A stretch of 64,000 nucleotides of DNA, taken from positions 17,275,578 to 17,339,577 of the forward strand of contig NC_086378.1 of NCBI RefSeq assembly GCF_036588685.1. The letters are read 5' to 3'. The stretch comes from Mytilus trossulus (lineage: Eukaryota; Mollusca; Bivalvia; Mytilida; Mytilidae). Below, in pieces: positions 44,911 to 56,949 of this stretch (the stretch's first letter is position 1; each line of letters opens with the position of its first letter). Below the pieces are notes generated by a model. It was not told the DNA's origin, did no database searches, and saw nothing but the letters and a program-made list of their open reading frames with translations. The translations under genes were made by a program, and so were the position numbers.

Positions 44911-45575
44911 GGTAGCAATACACAGTTAGAAGTTTAGTTTCGCATTATGGCCCCTGTGAATTTTTTAAATATGAAAGTTTTTGTACAATAAAATTGATTT
45001 TTAGGTAATTGAAGAATAATATAGCCTTCTTAGTGGGTTTATATGAACATTTAGATTGATTTTAACATGTTTTATAGGCCATTTCAATGATTGACAGTCC
45101 GTATTTTCCTATCCGTACCGTTCATAGGTCCATAAATTACTGTAGTGTTTATCAACAAAGATTTTGCGCTCGATCTTTTCAATTCAATTTTATGGAAAAA
45201 CGAGCAGGAAGACATATGATTTTTTTTGGACCACTTGATAGATATAAACCTATGGATTCAGGAAAGGTATCACTGTAATTCATTGAAATTTTCCTTTAGA
45301 CCAAATTTTGGAGACTTTTGTGACATGTTCACCCCCCTTTTTTGCTATATTTTGTATCTAAGAAATGCAGATTGTTGCCATGGTTACACCCAAAAGGGAT
45401 TATATTTCACCCTTATGACCATTAGAAATCAAATCTATGGAAGATTCTCTTTCTACAAGTATATACATGCATAACACACATATAAAGCCTTCTTTGTTAG
45501 ACAGGAGGGGAAAGGGGGTGTTTAAAAATTATGAGTGTCAATTTTAAGTTTTTTTCCTAACTGTGTATTGCTACC
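44911..45575 (+). mobile_element. TTAA-type MITE inside C, copy 1
   Basis: A 665-bp segment bounded by inverted repeats. The left end is GGTAGCAATACACAGTTAG, and the reverse complement of the right end is identical over those 19 bases. The left flank is CC-TTAA and the right flank TTAT-GG, consistent with a TTAA target duplication that has lost one base. The tip core GGTAGCA resembles the GGTGGCA tip of B. No transposase is encoded. The interior holds an exon-like reading frame, listed separately. Confidence 0.8.
45078..45266 (+). other. Exon-like open segment inside the C MITE (repeated in all 8 copies)
   Basis: A 189-bp segment is open over 63 codons. It is preceded by an acceptor-like TTTTATAG, whose TAG is also the in-frame stop, and a possible branch site (TTTTAAC). 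It is followed by a donor-like AAAG|GTATCA. Its length is a multiple of three (phase 0 at both ends), and after the donor the frame stops within four codons. The first ATG in frame is at 45087. The peptide is mixed and not obviously low in complexity (for example RAGRHMIFFGPLDRYKP). I do not recognise it. It could be a host exon captured by the MITE, or chance. Identity between copies is no evidence of selection because the whole array is homogenised. Equivalent ATGs lie at 46494, 47901, 49308, 50715, 52122, 53529 and 54936. Confidence 0.3.
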
Positions 45576-46317
45576 TTATGGCATTTGACAAAGCAAATAA
45601 TTGCCTTTTTTTCAGACAAACATACCACAAAACTATTGATATTTAGGTTATAGATACAATTCTAAGGAAGAAACAACCTTTAGTATGACAATGTATGTTA
45701 GTTTTGTTGTTGATTGTCCTTAGCAACCAATATAGACATTTTGACACATAGACTTGGTTCCATTATTAATTGATACTTTATTGGCTACCCCTTGGAAAAG
45801 AAGATTGCGCGTTATGTAGAAACCTTAGAAGGGAACGCTTTATATTTTTTCATGCGACTAAATCAAATTTATTATTTTAGCAAGTATAAAGTCACAATGT
45901 AGCATGAATTAAGCCCAATTTTTTCCCCGCTGTTATAAATAATTCAGTATTGACTAAATTTTAACCAAGGCCTTGGTATGGTAATACACAACAAAATTGA
46001 CATTCTAGAGCTTTAAAATAGCTTTAACTTGTAAAAGTTGTCTACTGTTAAGGTTAATATAGGTTTTTAAACAAGGAAAGACAGGCTTAGAAGGTATAGT
46101 TTTAGAAAATTGACTAAAAAAGGAGAAAATGCACTTTGACATGGCATGTTTCATAAAATCACTTTTTTGTTGCATTTCAGTGTCAACTGCTAACCTTCAT
46201 AAAATATTTATTTCTGAACCGATTTTCAAAACTAGCAGGCGAAAATGCTCGTTTTAACTAGAAGAAAACAGAAATCCATTTAAAGTGGAATTGGGAAAAA
46301 AAAATGTTAATCCTTAA

Positions 46318-46982
46318 GGTAGCAATACACAGTTAGAAGTTTAGTTTCGCATTATGGCCCCTGTGAATTTTTTAAATATGAAAGTTTTTGTACAATAAAA
46401 TTGATTTTTAGGTAATTGAAGAATAATATAGCCTTCTTAGTGGGTTTATATGAACATTTAGATTGATTTTAACATGTTTTATAGGCCATTTCAATGATTG
46501 ACAGTCCGTATTTTCCTATCCGTACCGTTCATAGGTCCATAAATTACTGTAGTGTTTATCAACAAAGATTTTGCGCTCGATCTTTTCAATTCAATTTTAT
46601 GGAAAAACGAGCAGGAAGACATATGATTTTTTTTGGACCACTTGATAGATATAAACCTATGGATTCAGGAAAGGTATCACTGTAATTCATTGAAATTTTC
46701 CTTTAGACCAAATTTTGGAGACTTTTGTGACATGTTCACCCCCCTTTTTTGCTATATTTTGTATCTAAGAAATGCAGATTGTTGCCATGGTTACACCCAA
46801 AAGGGATTATATTTCACCCTTATGACCATTAGAAATCAAATCTATGGAAGATTCTCTTTCTACAAGTATATACATGCATAACACACATATAAAGCCTTCT
46901 TTGTTAGACAGGAGGGGAAAGGGGGTGTTTAAAAATTATGAGTGTCAATTTTAAGTTTTTTTCCTAACTGTGTATTGCTACC
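46318..46982 (+). mobile_element. TTAA-type MITE inside C, copy 2
   Basis: Both inverted-repeat tips and the TTAA/TTAT flanks are intact. The lead sequence just before it has one extra A in its poly-A run compared with the other copies. Confidence 0.8.
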
Positions 46983-47724
46983 TTATGGCATTTGACAAAG
47001 CAAATAATTGCCTTTTTTTCAGACAAACATACCACAAAACTATTGATATTTAGGTTATAGATACAATTCTAAGGAAGAAACAACCTTTAGTATGACAATG
47101 TATGTTAGTTTTGTTGTTGATTGTCCTTAGCAACCAATATAGACATTTTGACACATAGACTTGGTTCCATTATTAATTGATACTTTATTGGCTACCCCTT
47201 GGAAAAGAAGATTGCGCGTTATGTAGAAACCTTAGAAGGGAACGCTTTATATTTTTTCATGCGACTAAATCAAATTTATTATTTTAGCAAGTATAAAGTC
47301 ACAATGTAGCATGAATTAAGCCCAATTTTTTCCCCGCTGTTATAAATAAATTCAGTATTGACTAAATTTTAACCAAGGCCTTGGTATGGTAATACACAAC
47401 AAAATTGACATTCTAGAGCTTTAAAATAGCTTTAACTTGTAAAAGTTGTCTACTGTTAAGGTTAATATAGGTTTTTAAACAAGGAAAGACAGGCTTAGAA
47501 GGTATAGTTTTAGAAAATTGACTAAAAAAGGAGAAAATGCACTTTGACATGGCATGTTTCATAAAATCACTTTTTTGTTGCATTTCAGTGTCAACTGCTA
47601 ACCTTCATAAAATATTTATTTCTGAACCGATTTTCAAAACTAGCAGGCGAAAATGCTCGTTTTAACTAGAAGAAAACAGAAATCCATTTAAAGTGGAATT
47701 GGGAAAAAAAATGTTAATCCTTAA

Positions 47725-48389
47725 GGTAGCAATACACAGTTAGAAGTTTAGTTTCGCATTATGGCCCCTGTGAATTTTTTAAATATGAAAGTTTTTGTAC
47801 AATAAAATTGATTTTTAGGTAATTGAAGAATAATATAGCCTTCTTAGTGGGTTTATATGAACATTTAGATTGATTTTAACATGTTTTATAGGCCATTTCA
47901 ATGATTGACAGTCCGTATTTTCCTATCCGTACCGTTCATAGGTCCATAAATTACTGTAGTGTTTATCAACAAAGATTTTGCGCTCGATCTTTTCAATTCA
48001 ATTTTATGGAAAAACGAGCAGGAAGACATATGATTTTTTTTGGACCACTTGATAGATATAAACCTATGGATTCAGGAAAGGTATCACTGTAATTCATTGA
48101 AATTTTCCTTTAGACCAAATTTTGGAGACTTTTGTGACATGTTCACCCCCCTTTTTTGCTATATTTTGTATCTAAGAAATGCAGATTGTTGCCATGGTTA
48201 CACCCAAAAGGGATTATATTTCACCCTTATGACCATTAGAAATCAAATCTATGGAAGATTCTCTTTCTACAAGTATATACATGCATAACACACATATAAA
48301 GCCTTCTTTGTTAGACAGGAGGGGAAAGGGGGTGTTTAAAAATTATGAGTGTCAATTTTAAGTTTTTTTCCTAACTGTGTATTGCTACC
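47725..48389 (+). mobile_element. TTAA-type MITE inside C, copy 3
   Basis: Intact 665-bp copy in the same position within the C unit. I saw no difference from copy 1. Confidence 0.8.
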
Positions 48390-49131
48390 TTATGGCATTT
48401 GACAAAGCAAATAATTGCCTTTTTTTCAGACAAACATACCACAAAACTATTGATATTTAGGTTATAGATACAATTCTAAGGAAGAAACAACCTTTAGTAT
48501 GACAATGTATGTTAGTTTTGTTGTTGATTGTCCTTAGCAACCAATATAGACATTTTGACACATAGACTTGGTTCCATTATTAATTGATACTTTATTGGCT
48601 ACCCCTTGGAAAAGAAGATTGCGCGTTATGTAGAAACCTTAGAAGGGAACGCTTTATATTTTTTCATGCGACTAAATCAAATTTATTATTTTAGCAAGTA
48701 TAAAGTCACAATGTAGCATGAATTAAGCCCAATTTTTTCCCCGCTGTTATAAATAAATTCAGTATTGACTAAATTTTAACCAAGGCCTTGGTATGGTAAT
48801 ACACAACAAAATTGACATTCTAGAGCTTTAAAATAGCTTTAACTTGTAAAAGTTGTCTACTGTTAAGGTTAATATAGGTTTTTAAACAAGGAAAGACAGG
48901 CTTAGAAGGTATAGTTTTAGAAAATTGACTAAAAAAGGAGAAAATGCACTTTGACATGGCATGTTTCATAAAATCACTTTTTTGTTGCATTTCAGTGTCA
49001 ACTGCTAACCTTCATAAAATATTTATTTCTGAACCGATTTTCAAAACTAGCAGGCGAAAATGCTCGTTTTAACTAGAAGAAAACAGAAATCCATTTAAAG
49101 TGGAATTGGGAAAAAAAATGTTAATCCTTAA

Positions 49132-49796
49132 GGTAGCAATACACAGTTAGAAGTTTAGTTTCGCATTATGGCCCCTGTGAATTTTTTAAATATGAAAGTT
49201 TTTGTACAATAAAATTGATTTTTAGGTAATTGAAGAATAATATAGCCTTCTTAGTGGGTTTATATGAACATTTAGATTGATTTTAACATGTTTTATAGGC
49301 CATTTCAATGATTGACAGTCCGTATTTTCCTATCCGTACCGTTCATAGGTCCATAAATTACTGTAGTGTTTATCAACAAAGATTTTGCGCTCGATCTTTT
49401 CAATTCAATTTTATGGAAAAACGAGCAGGAAGACATATGATTTTTTTTGGACCACTTGATAGATATAAACCTATGGATTCAGGAAAGGTATCACTGTAAT
49501 TCATTGAAATTTTCCTTTAGACCAAATTTTGGAGACTTTTGTGACATGTTCACCCCCCTTTTTTGCTATATTTTGTATCTAAGAAATGCAGATTGTTGCC
49601 ATGGTTACACCCAAAAGGGATTATATTTCACCCTTATGACCATTAGAAATCAAATCTATGGAAGATTCTCTTTCTACAAGTATATACATGCATAACACAC
49701 ATATAAAGCCTTCTTTGTTAGACAGGAGGGGAAAGGGGGTGTTTAAAAATTATGAGTGTCAATTTTAAGTTTTTTTCCTAACTGTGTATTGCTACC
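49132..49796 (+). mobile_element. TTAA-type MITE inside C, copy 4
   Basis: Intact 665-bp copy with both 19-bp inverted-repeat tips. Confidence 0.8.
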
Positions 49797-50538
49797 TTAT
49801 GGCATTTGACAAAGCAAATAATTGCCTTTTTTTCAGACAAACATACCACAAAACTATTGATATTTAGGTTATAGATACAATTCTAAGGAAGAAACAACCT
49901 TTAGTATGACAATGTATGTTAGTTTTGTTGTTGATTGTCCTTAGCAACCAATATAGACATTTTGACACATAGACTTGGTTCCATTATTAATTGATACTTT
50001 ATTGGCTACCCCTTGGAAAAGAAGATTGCGCGTTATGTAGAAACCTTAGAAGGGAACGCTTTATATTTTTTCATGCGACTAAATCAAATTTATTATTTTA
50101 GCAAGTATAAAGTCACAATGTAGCATGAATTAAGCCCAATTTTTTCCCCGCTGTTATAAATAAATTCAGTATTGACTAAATTTTAACCAAGGCCTTGGTA
50201 TGGTAATACACAACAAAATTGACATTCTAGAGCTTTAAAATAGCTTTAACTTGTAAAAGTTGTCTACTGTTAAGGTTAATATAGGTTTTTAAACAAGGAA
50301 AGACAGGCTTAGAAGGTATAGTTTTAGAAAATTGACTAAAAAAGGAGAAAATGCACTTTGACATGGCATGTTTCATAAAATCACTTTTTTGTTGCATTTC
50401 AGTGTCAACTGCTAACCTTCATAAAATATTTATTTCTGAACCGATTTTCAAAACTAGCAGGCGAAAATGCTCGTTTTAACTAGAAGAAAACAGAAATCCA
50501 TTTAAAGTGGAATTGGGAAAAAAAATGTTAATCCTTAA

Positions 50539-51203
50539 GGTAGCAATACACAGTTAGAAGTTTAGTTTCGCATTATGGCCCCTGTGAATTTTTTAAATAT
50601 GAAAGTTTTTGTACAATAAAATTGATTTTTAGGTAATTGAAGAATAATATAGCCTTCTTAGTGGGTTTATATGAACATTTAGATTGATTTTAACATGTTT
50701 TATAGGCCATTTCAATGATTGACAGTCCGTATTTTCCTATCCGTACCGTTCATAGGTCCATAAATTACTGTAGTGTTTATCAACAAAGATTTTGCGCTCG
50801 ATCTTTTCAATTCAATTTTATGGAAAAACGAGCAGGAAGACATATGATTTTTTTTGGACCACTTGATAGATATAAACCTATGGATTCAGGAAAGGTATCA
50901 CTGTAATTCATTGAAATTTTCCTTTAGACCAAATTTTGGAGACTTTTGTGACATGTTCACCCCCCTTTTTTGCTATATTTTGTATCTAAGAAATGCAGAT
51001 TGTTGCCATGGTTACACCCAAAAGGGATTATATTTCACCCTTATGACCATTAGAAATCAAATCTATGGAAGATTCTCTTTCTACAAGTATATACATGCAT
51101 AACACACATATAAAGCCTTCTTTGTTAGACAGGAGGGGAAAGGGGGTGTTTAAAAATTATGAGTGTCAATTTTAAGTTTTTTTCCTAACTGTGTATTGCT
51201 ACC
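50539..51203 (+). mobile_element. TTAA-type MITE inside C, copy 5
   Basis: Intact 665-bp copy with both 19-bp inverted-repeat tips. Confidence 0.8.
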
Positions 51204-51945
51204 TTATGGCATTTGACAAAGCAAATAATTGCCTTTTTTTCAGACAAACATACCACAAAACTATTGATATTTAGGTTATAGATACAATTCTAAGGAAGAA
51301 ACAACCTTTAGTATGACAATGTATGTTAGTTTTGTTGTTGATTGTCCTTAGCAACCAATATAGACATTTTGACACATAGACTTGGTTCCATTATTAATTG
51401 ATACTTTATTGGCTACCCCTTGGAAAAGAAGATTGCGCGTTATGTAGAAACCTTAGAAGGGAACGCTTTATATTTTTTCATGCGACTAAATCAAATTTAT
51501 TATTTTAGCAAGTATAAAGTCACAATGTAGCATGAATTAAGCCCAATTTTTTCCCCGCTGTTATAAATAAATTCAGTATTGACTAAATTTTAACCAAGGC
51601 CTTGGTATGGTAATACACAACAAAATTGACATTCTAGAGCTTTAAAATAGCTTTAACTTGTAAAAGTTGTCTACTGTTAAGGTTAATATAGGTTTTTAAA
51701 CAAGGAAAGACAGGCTTAGAAGGTATAGTTTTAGAAAATTGACTAAAAAAGGAGAAAATGCACTTTGACATGGCATGTTTCATAAAATCACTTTTTTGTT
51801 GCATTTCAGTGTCAACTGCTAACCTTCATAAAATATTTATTTCTGAACCGATTTTCAAAACTAGCAGGCGAAAATGCTCGTTTTAACTAGAAGAAAACAG
51901 AAATCCATTTAAAGTGGAATTGGGAAAAAAAATGTTAATCCTTAA

Positions 51946-52610
51946 GGTAGCAATACACAGTTAGAAGTTTAGTTTCGCATTATGGCCCCTGTGAATTTTT
52001 TAAATATGAAAGTTTTTGTACAATAAAATTGATTTTTAGGTAATTGAAGAATAATATAGCCTTCTTAGTGGGTTTATATGAACATTTAGATTGATTTTAA
52101 CATGTTTTATAGGCCATTTCAATGATTGACAGTCCGTATTTTCCTATCCGTACCGTTCATAGGTCCATAAATTACTGTAGTGTTTATCAACAAAGATTTT
52201 GCGCTCGATCTTTTCAATTCAATTTTATGGAAAAACGAGCAGGAAGACATATGATTTTTTTTGGACCACTTGATAGATATAAACCTATGGATTCAGGAAA
52301 GGTATCACTGTAATTCATTGAAATTTTCCTTTAGACCAAATTTTGGAGACTTTTGTGACATGTTCACCCCCCTTTTTTGCTATATTTTGTATCTAAGAAA
52401 TGCAGATTGTTGCCATGGTTACACCCAAAAGGGATTATATTTCACCCTTATGACCATTAGAAATCAAATCTATGGAAGATTCTCTTTCTACAAGTATATA
52501 CATGCATAACACACATATAAAGCCTTCTTTGTTAGACAGGAGGGGAAAGGGGGTGTTTAAAAATTATGAGTGTCAATTTTAAGTTTTTTTCCTAACTGTG
52601 TATTGCTACC
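51946..52610 (+). mobile_element. TTAA-type MITE inside C, copy 6
   Basis: Intact 665-bp copy with both 19-bp inverted-repeat tips. Confidence 0.8.
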
Positions 52611-53352
52611 TTATGGCATTTGACAAAGCAAATAATTGCCTTTTTTTCAGACAAACATACCACAAAACTATTGATATTTAGGTTATAGATACAATTCTAA
52701 GGAAGAAACAACCTTTAGTATGACAATGTATGTTAGTTTTGTTGTTGATTGTCCTTAGCAACCAATATAGACATTTTGACACATAGACTTGGTTCCATTA
52801 TTAATTGATACTTTATTGGCTACCCCTTGGAAAAGAAGATTGCGCGTTATGTAGAAACCTTAGAAGGGAACGCTTTATATTTTTTCATGCGACTAAATCA
52901 AATTTATTATTTTAGCAAGTATAAAGTCACAATGTAGCATGAATTAAGCCCAATTTTTTCCCCGCTGTTATAAATAAATTCAGTATTGACTAAATTTTAA
53001 CCAAGGCCTTGGTATGGTAATACACAACAAAATTGACATTCTAGAGCTTTAAAATAGCTTTAACTTGTAAAAGTTGTCTACTGTTAAGGTTAATATAGGT
53101 TTTTAAACAAGGAAAGACAGGCTTAGAAGGTATAGTTTTAGAAAATTGACTAAAAAAGGAGAAAATGCACTTTGACATGGCATGTTTCATAAAATCACTT
53201 TTTTGTTGCATTTCAGTGTCAACTGCTAACCTTCATAAAATATTTATTTCTGAACCGATTTTCAAAACTAGCAGGCGAAAATGCTCGTTTTAACTAGAAG
53301 AAAACAGAAATCCATTTAAAGTGGAATTGGGAAAAAAAATGTTAATCCTTAA

Positions 53353-54017
53353 GGTAGCAATACACAGTTAGAAGTTTAGTTTCGCATTATGGCCCCTGTG
53401 AATTTTTTAAATATGAAAGTTTTTGTACAATAAAATTGATTTTTAGGTAATTGAAGAATAATATAGCCTTCTTAGTGGGTTTATATGAACATTTAGATTG
53501 ATTTTAACATGTTTTATAGGCCATTTCAATGATTGACAGTCCGTATTTTCCTATCCGTACCGTTCATAGGTCCATAAATTACTGTAGTGTTTATCAACAA
53601 AGATTTTGCGCTCGATCTTTTCAATTCAATTTTATGGAAAAACGAGCAGGAAGACATATGATTTTTTTTGGACCACTTGATAGATATAAACCTATGGATT
53701 CAGGAAAGGTATCACTGTAATTCATTGAAATTTTCCTTTAGACCAAATTTTGGAGACTTTTGTGACATGTTCACCCCCCTTTTTTGCTATATTTTGTATC
53801 TAAGAAATGCAGATTGTTGCCATGGTTACACCCAAAAGGGATTATATTTCACCCTTATGACCATTAGAAATCAAATCTATGGAAGATTCTCTTTCTACAA
53901 GTATATACATGCATAACACACATATAAAGCCTTCTTTGTTAGACAGGAGGGGAAAGGGGGTGTTTAAAAATTATGAGTGTCAATTTTAAGTTTTTTTCCT
54001 AACTGTGTATTGCTACC
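53353..54017 (+). mobile_element. TTAA-type MITE inside C, copy 7
   Basis: Intact 665-bp copy. It is the last one followed by the normal C tail sequence. Confidence 0.8.
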
Positions 54018-54759
54018 TTATGGCATTTGACAAAGCAAATAATTGCCTTTTTTTCAGACAAACATACCACAAAACTATTGATATTTAGGTTATAGATACA
54101 ATTCTAAGGAAGAAACAACCTTTAGTATGACAATGTATGTTAGTTTTGTTGTTGATTGTCCTTAGCAACCAATATAGACATTTTGACACATAGACTTGGT
54201 TCCATTATTAATTGATACTTTATTGGCTACCCCTTGGAAAAGAAGATTGCGCGTTATGTAGAAACCTTAGAAGGGAACGCTTTATATTTTTTCATGCGAC
54301 TAAATCAAATTTATTATTTTAGCAAGTATAAAGTCACAATGTAGCATGAATTAAGCCCAATTTTTTCCCCGCTGTTATAAATAAATTCAGTATTGACTAA
54401 ATTTTAACCAAGGCCTTGGTATGGTAATACACAACAAAATTGACATTCTAGAGCTTTAAAATAGCTTTAACTTGTAAAAGTTGTCTACTGTTAAGGTTAA
54501 TATAGGTTTTTAAACAAGGAAAGACAGGCTTAGAAGGTATAGTTTTAGAAAATTGACTAAAAAAGGAGAAAATGCACTTTGACATGGCATGTTTCATAAA
54601 ATCACTTTTTTGTTGCATTTCAGTGTCAACTGCTAACCTTCATAAAATATTTATTTCTGAACCAATTTTCAAAACTAGCAGGCGAAAATGCTCGTTTTAA
54701 CTAGAAGAAAACAGAAATCCATTTAAAGTGGAATTGGGAAAAAAAATGTTAATCCTTAA

Positions 54760-55424
54760 GGTAGCAATACACAGTTAGAAGTTTAGTTTCGCATTATGGC
54801 CCCTGTGAATTTTTTAAATATGAAAGTTTTTGTACAATAAAATTGATTTTTAGGTAATTGAAGAATAATATAGCCTTCTTAGTGGGTTTATATGAACATT
54901 TAGATTGATTTTAACATGTTTTATAGGCCATTTCAATGATTGACAGTCCGTATTTTCCTATCCGTACCGTTCATAGGTCCATAAATTACTGTAGTGTTTA
55001 TCAACAAAGATTTTGCGCTCGATCTTTTCAATTCAATTTTATGGAAAAACGAGCAGGAAGACATATGATTTTTTTTGGACCACTTGATAGATATAAACCT
55101 ATGGATTCAGGAAAGGTATCACTGTAATTCATTGAAATTTTCCTTTAGACCAAATTTTGGAGACTTTTGTGACATGTTCACCCCCCTTTTTTGCTATATT
55201 TTGTATCTAAGAAATGCAGATTGTTGCCATGGTTACACCCAAAAGGGATTATATTTCACCCTTATGACCATTAGAAATCAAATCTATGGAAGATTCTCTT
55301 TCTACAAGTATATACATGCATAACACACATATAAAGCCTTCTTTGTTAGACAGGAGGGGAAAGGGGGTGTTTAAAAATTATGAGTGTCAATTTTAAGTTT
55401 TTTTCCTAACTGTGTATTGCTACC
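54760..55424 (+). mobile_element. TTAA-type MITE inside C, copy 8, at the array boundary
   Basis: The right tip TGCTACC is followed by TAAGCCTTTTCC instead of the usual TTATGGCATTTG. The element therefore abuts single-copy DNA directly, and the C array ends at its tip. The TAA after the tip may be the remains of a TTAA target site. Confidence 0.8.
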
Positions 55425-56100
55425 TAAGCCTTTTCCCAGTCGCAGAGGAGACATGTATATAACTGAAAAAGACGAAAAGACGGTTACCCGAAATAATGAC
55501 TTCCAAACTGTAGAAGTTCAGTGCCTGTCGTACTTGTTTTTCATTTTTTGTTGACCACACATAAACCCGTTTCTCTTTTGAATGGTTTTCAAACTTTGTC
55601 AACAAGGTCGAGCCTGTTTAAATAGCTATAACAAGTACATGATTTGCTTATTGTTGAAGGCGTTCCTACGTGAACTGTAATTGTTCACATCATCGTTCTT
55701 TGATCTGTATGGATAGTTGACTCATAGACGTTCATGTAATTCCTTTCATTATTATCTTGTAATATATATATTTCTAACTCTGAAGTATTCTTCCATTTTA
55801 CGCAGAAGAACCACTACCATCACCACGGATTTCAATATTTTTTATTAATAAAATTGTTGAAAAGTTTCATAAGATATAAAAGTGTACAAGTTGTGATAAA
55901 ATTTCTGACTACATTATTAATGATATTTTTAAATAGAATATTCACAAGGCGGACTCGACTTTTGCTTCATAAAGCAACATCCATTCATTCTTGGAATAAC
56001 CAGGAACATATTATATACTGTTCCTACACTGTAGGAATAATGCTACGTTTTGTGTTTTCAGTTCCGTGAAGACGATACTGACTATTGGAGTAAATTTAAT
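55425..56100. other. Single-copy DNA next to array C, nothing recognised
   Basis: This is AT-rich sequence without array similarity. Short open frames (minus strand 55420-55605; plus strand 55854-56069) lack start context or recognisable content and look like chance. I found no repeat or gene here. Confidence 0.6.
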
Positions 56101-56433
56101 ATGTCGAATACCAGTTGCCTATAGAGATGTCGAATACCAGTTGCCTATAGAGATGTCAAATACCAGTTGCCTATAGAGATGTCTAATACCAGTTGCCTAT
56201 AGAGATGTCGAATACCAGTTGCCTATAGAGATGTCGAATACCAGTTGCCTATAGAGATGTCGAATACCAGTTGCCTATATAGATGTCTAATACCAGTTGC
56301 CTATAGAGATGTCGAATACCAGTTACCTATAGAGATGTCGAATACCAGTTGCCTATAGAGATGTCGAATACCAGTTGCCTATAGAGATGTCTAATACCAG
56401 TTGCCTATAGAGATGTCGAATACCAGTTGCCTA
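56101..56433 (+). repeat. 26-bp minisatellite, about 12.8 copies
   Basis: The unit ATGTCGAATACCAGTTGCC plus TATAGAG repeats every 26 bp from 56101, with the last copy breaking off after TTGCCTA. Most differences fall at one position (TCGAA, TCTAA or TCAAA); there is also one TTACC and one TATATAG variant. The period is not a multiple of three, so it does not encode a peptide repeat. The nearly fixed period and low divergence suggest recent slippage or unequal exchange; copy number is likely to vary between individuals. Confidence 0.97.
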
Positions 56434-56474
56434 ATGAGACTTCATATATCATTTCCTGCTACACTGTATTTATA

Positions 56475-56675
56475 AAAAAGAAGATGTGGTATGATTGCCA
56501 ATGATACAACTATCCACAAAAGACCAAAATGACATAGACATTAAATAAACAACTATAGGTTACCGTACGGCCTTCAACAATGAGCAAAGCCCATATCGCA
56601 TAATCGGCTATAAAAGGCCCTGATAAGAACATGTAAAACAATCCAAACGAGAAAACTAACGGCCTTATTTATGTA
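56475..56675 (-). repeat. Mussel-type interspersed repeat (family 1)
   Basis: This ~200-bp sequence runs from GAAGATGTGGTATGATTGCC to GGCCTTATTTATGTA. Its reverse complement is present again at 63044-63240 with moderate divergence, which proves it is a repeat. From memory it is one of the most abundant interspersed repeats in Mytilus genomes and transcripts. I see no clear terminal inverted repeats or poly-A tail, so I cannot say whether it is a SINE or a MITE fragment. Confidence 0.8.
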
Positions 56676-56949
56676 TTAAAGACTGTATTTGTCTGTAATA
56701 TTTGTAAATTACATAATTTACGATACATAAAATTTGATGTGAAATTTGAAATTTATTTATTTATTTCTTCAGTTCTATAGAAAGATATGCTACTCATAGT
56801 TTTAAAGCAACAGCGAATAGCAGGTAATGATTAAAAAGAAATGTTCGAATGGATACAATAGCAATAATCAATTAACTTTAATGATAAGGGATTGATTACT
56901 TAAATGTCCAGTGGCAAATATTTCATACATGTTCATGACGGAGATCAAG
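56676..56949. other. No recognised feature
   Basis: AT-rich sequence with a short run of TTTA repeats near 56753-56765. I see no gene or clear repeat. Confidence 0.6.

Larger units (their letters stand above)
44515..55424. repeat. Megasatellite array C, 1,407-bp unit, about 7.75 copies
   Basis: A 1,407-bp unit beginning AATTTTTTCCCCGCTG recurs from 44515. Each unit has three parts: about 396 bp of lead sequence, a 665-bp inverted-repeat-bounded element, and about 345 bp of tail sequence that starts TATGGCATTTGAC. Copies are nearly identical. The first visible copy is 5 bp shorter (it lacks a T near 44765 and TAGC near 44831), and the second has small homopolymer differences. The eighth copy carries CCAATTTTC instead of CCGATTTTC near 54663 and lacks the tail part. 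The array ends at 55424, the tip of the embedded element. The left end is unknown because of the gap. Confidence 0.97.

Noticed and set aside
45226-45474. 82-codon plus-strand frame overlapping the exon-like segment in each C unit
   Set aside because: It starts inside the other frame, runs past a donor-like site and has no recognisable content. Two overlapping frames cannot both be real here, and the other has splice-like borders.
1-55424. Regular repeats as a CRISPR array
   Set aside because: Units are 644-1,407 bp with no short direct repeat and unique-spacer structure, and the sequence is eukaryotic.
55854-56069. 71-codon plus-strand frame
   Set aside because: No domain, AT-rich composition, no splice or start context that supports it.
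56101-56433. 26-bp repeats as a CRISPR array or telomere repeat
   Set aside because: Copies abut with no spacers, and the unit is not a telomere motif.
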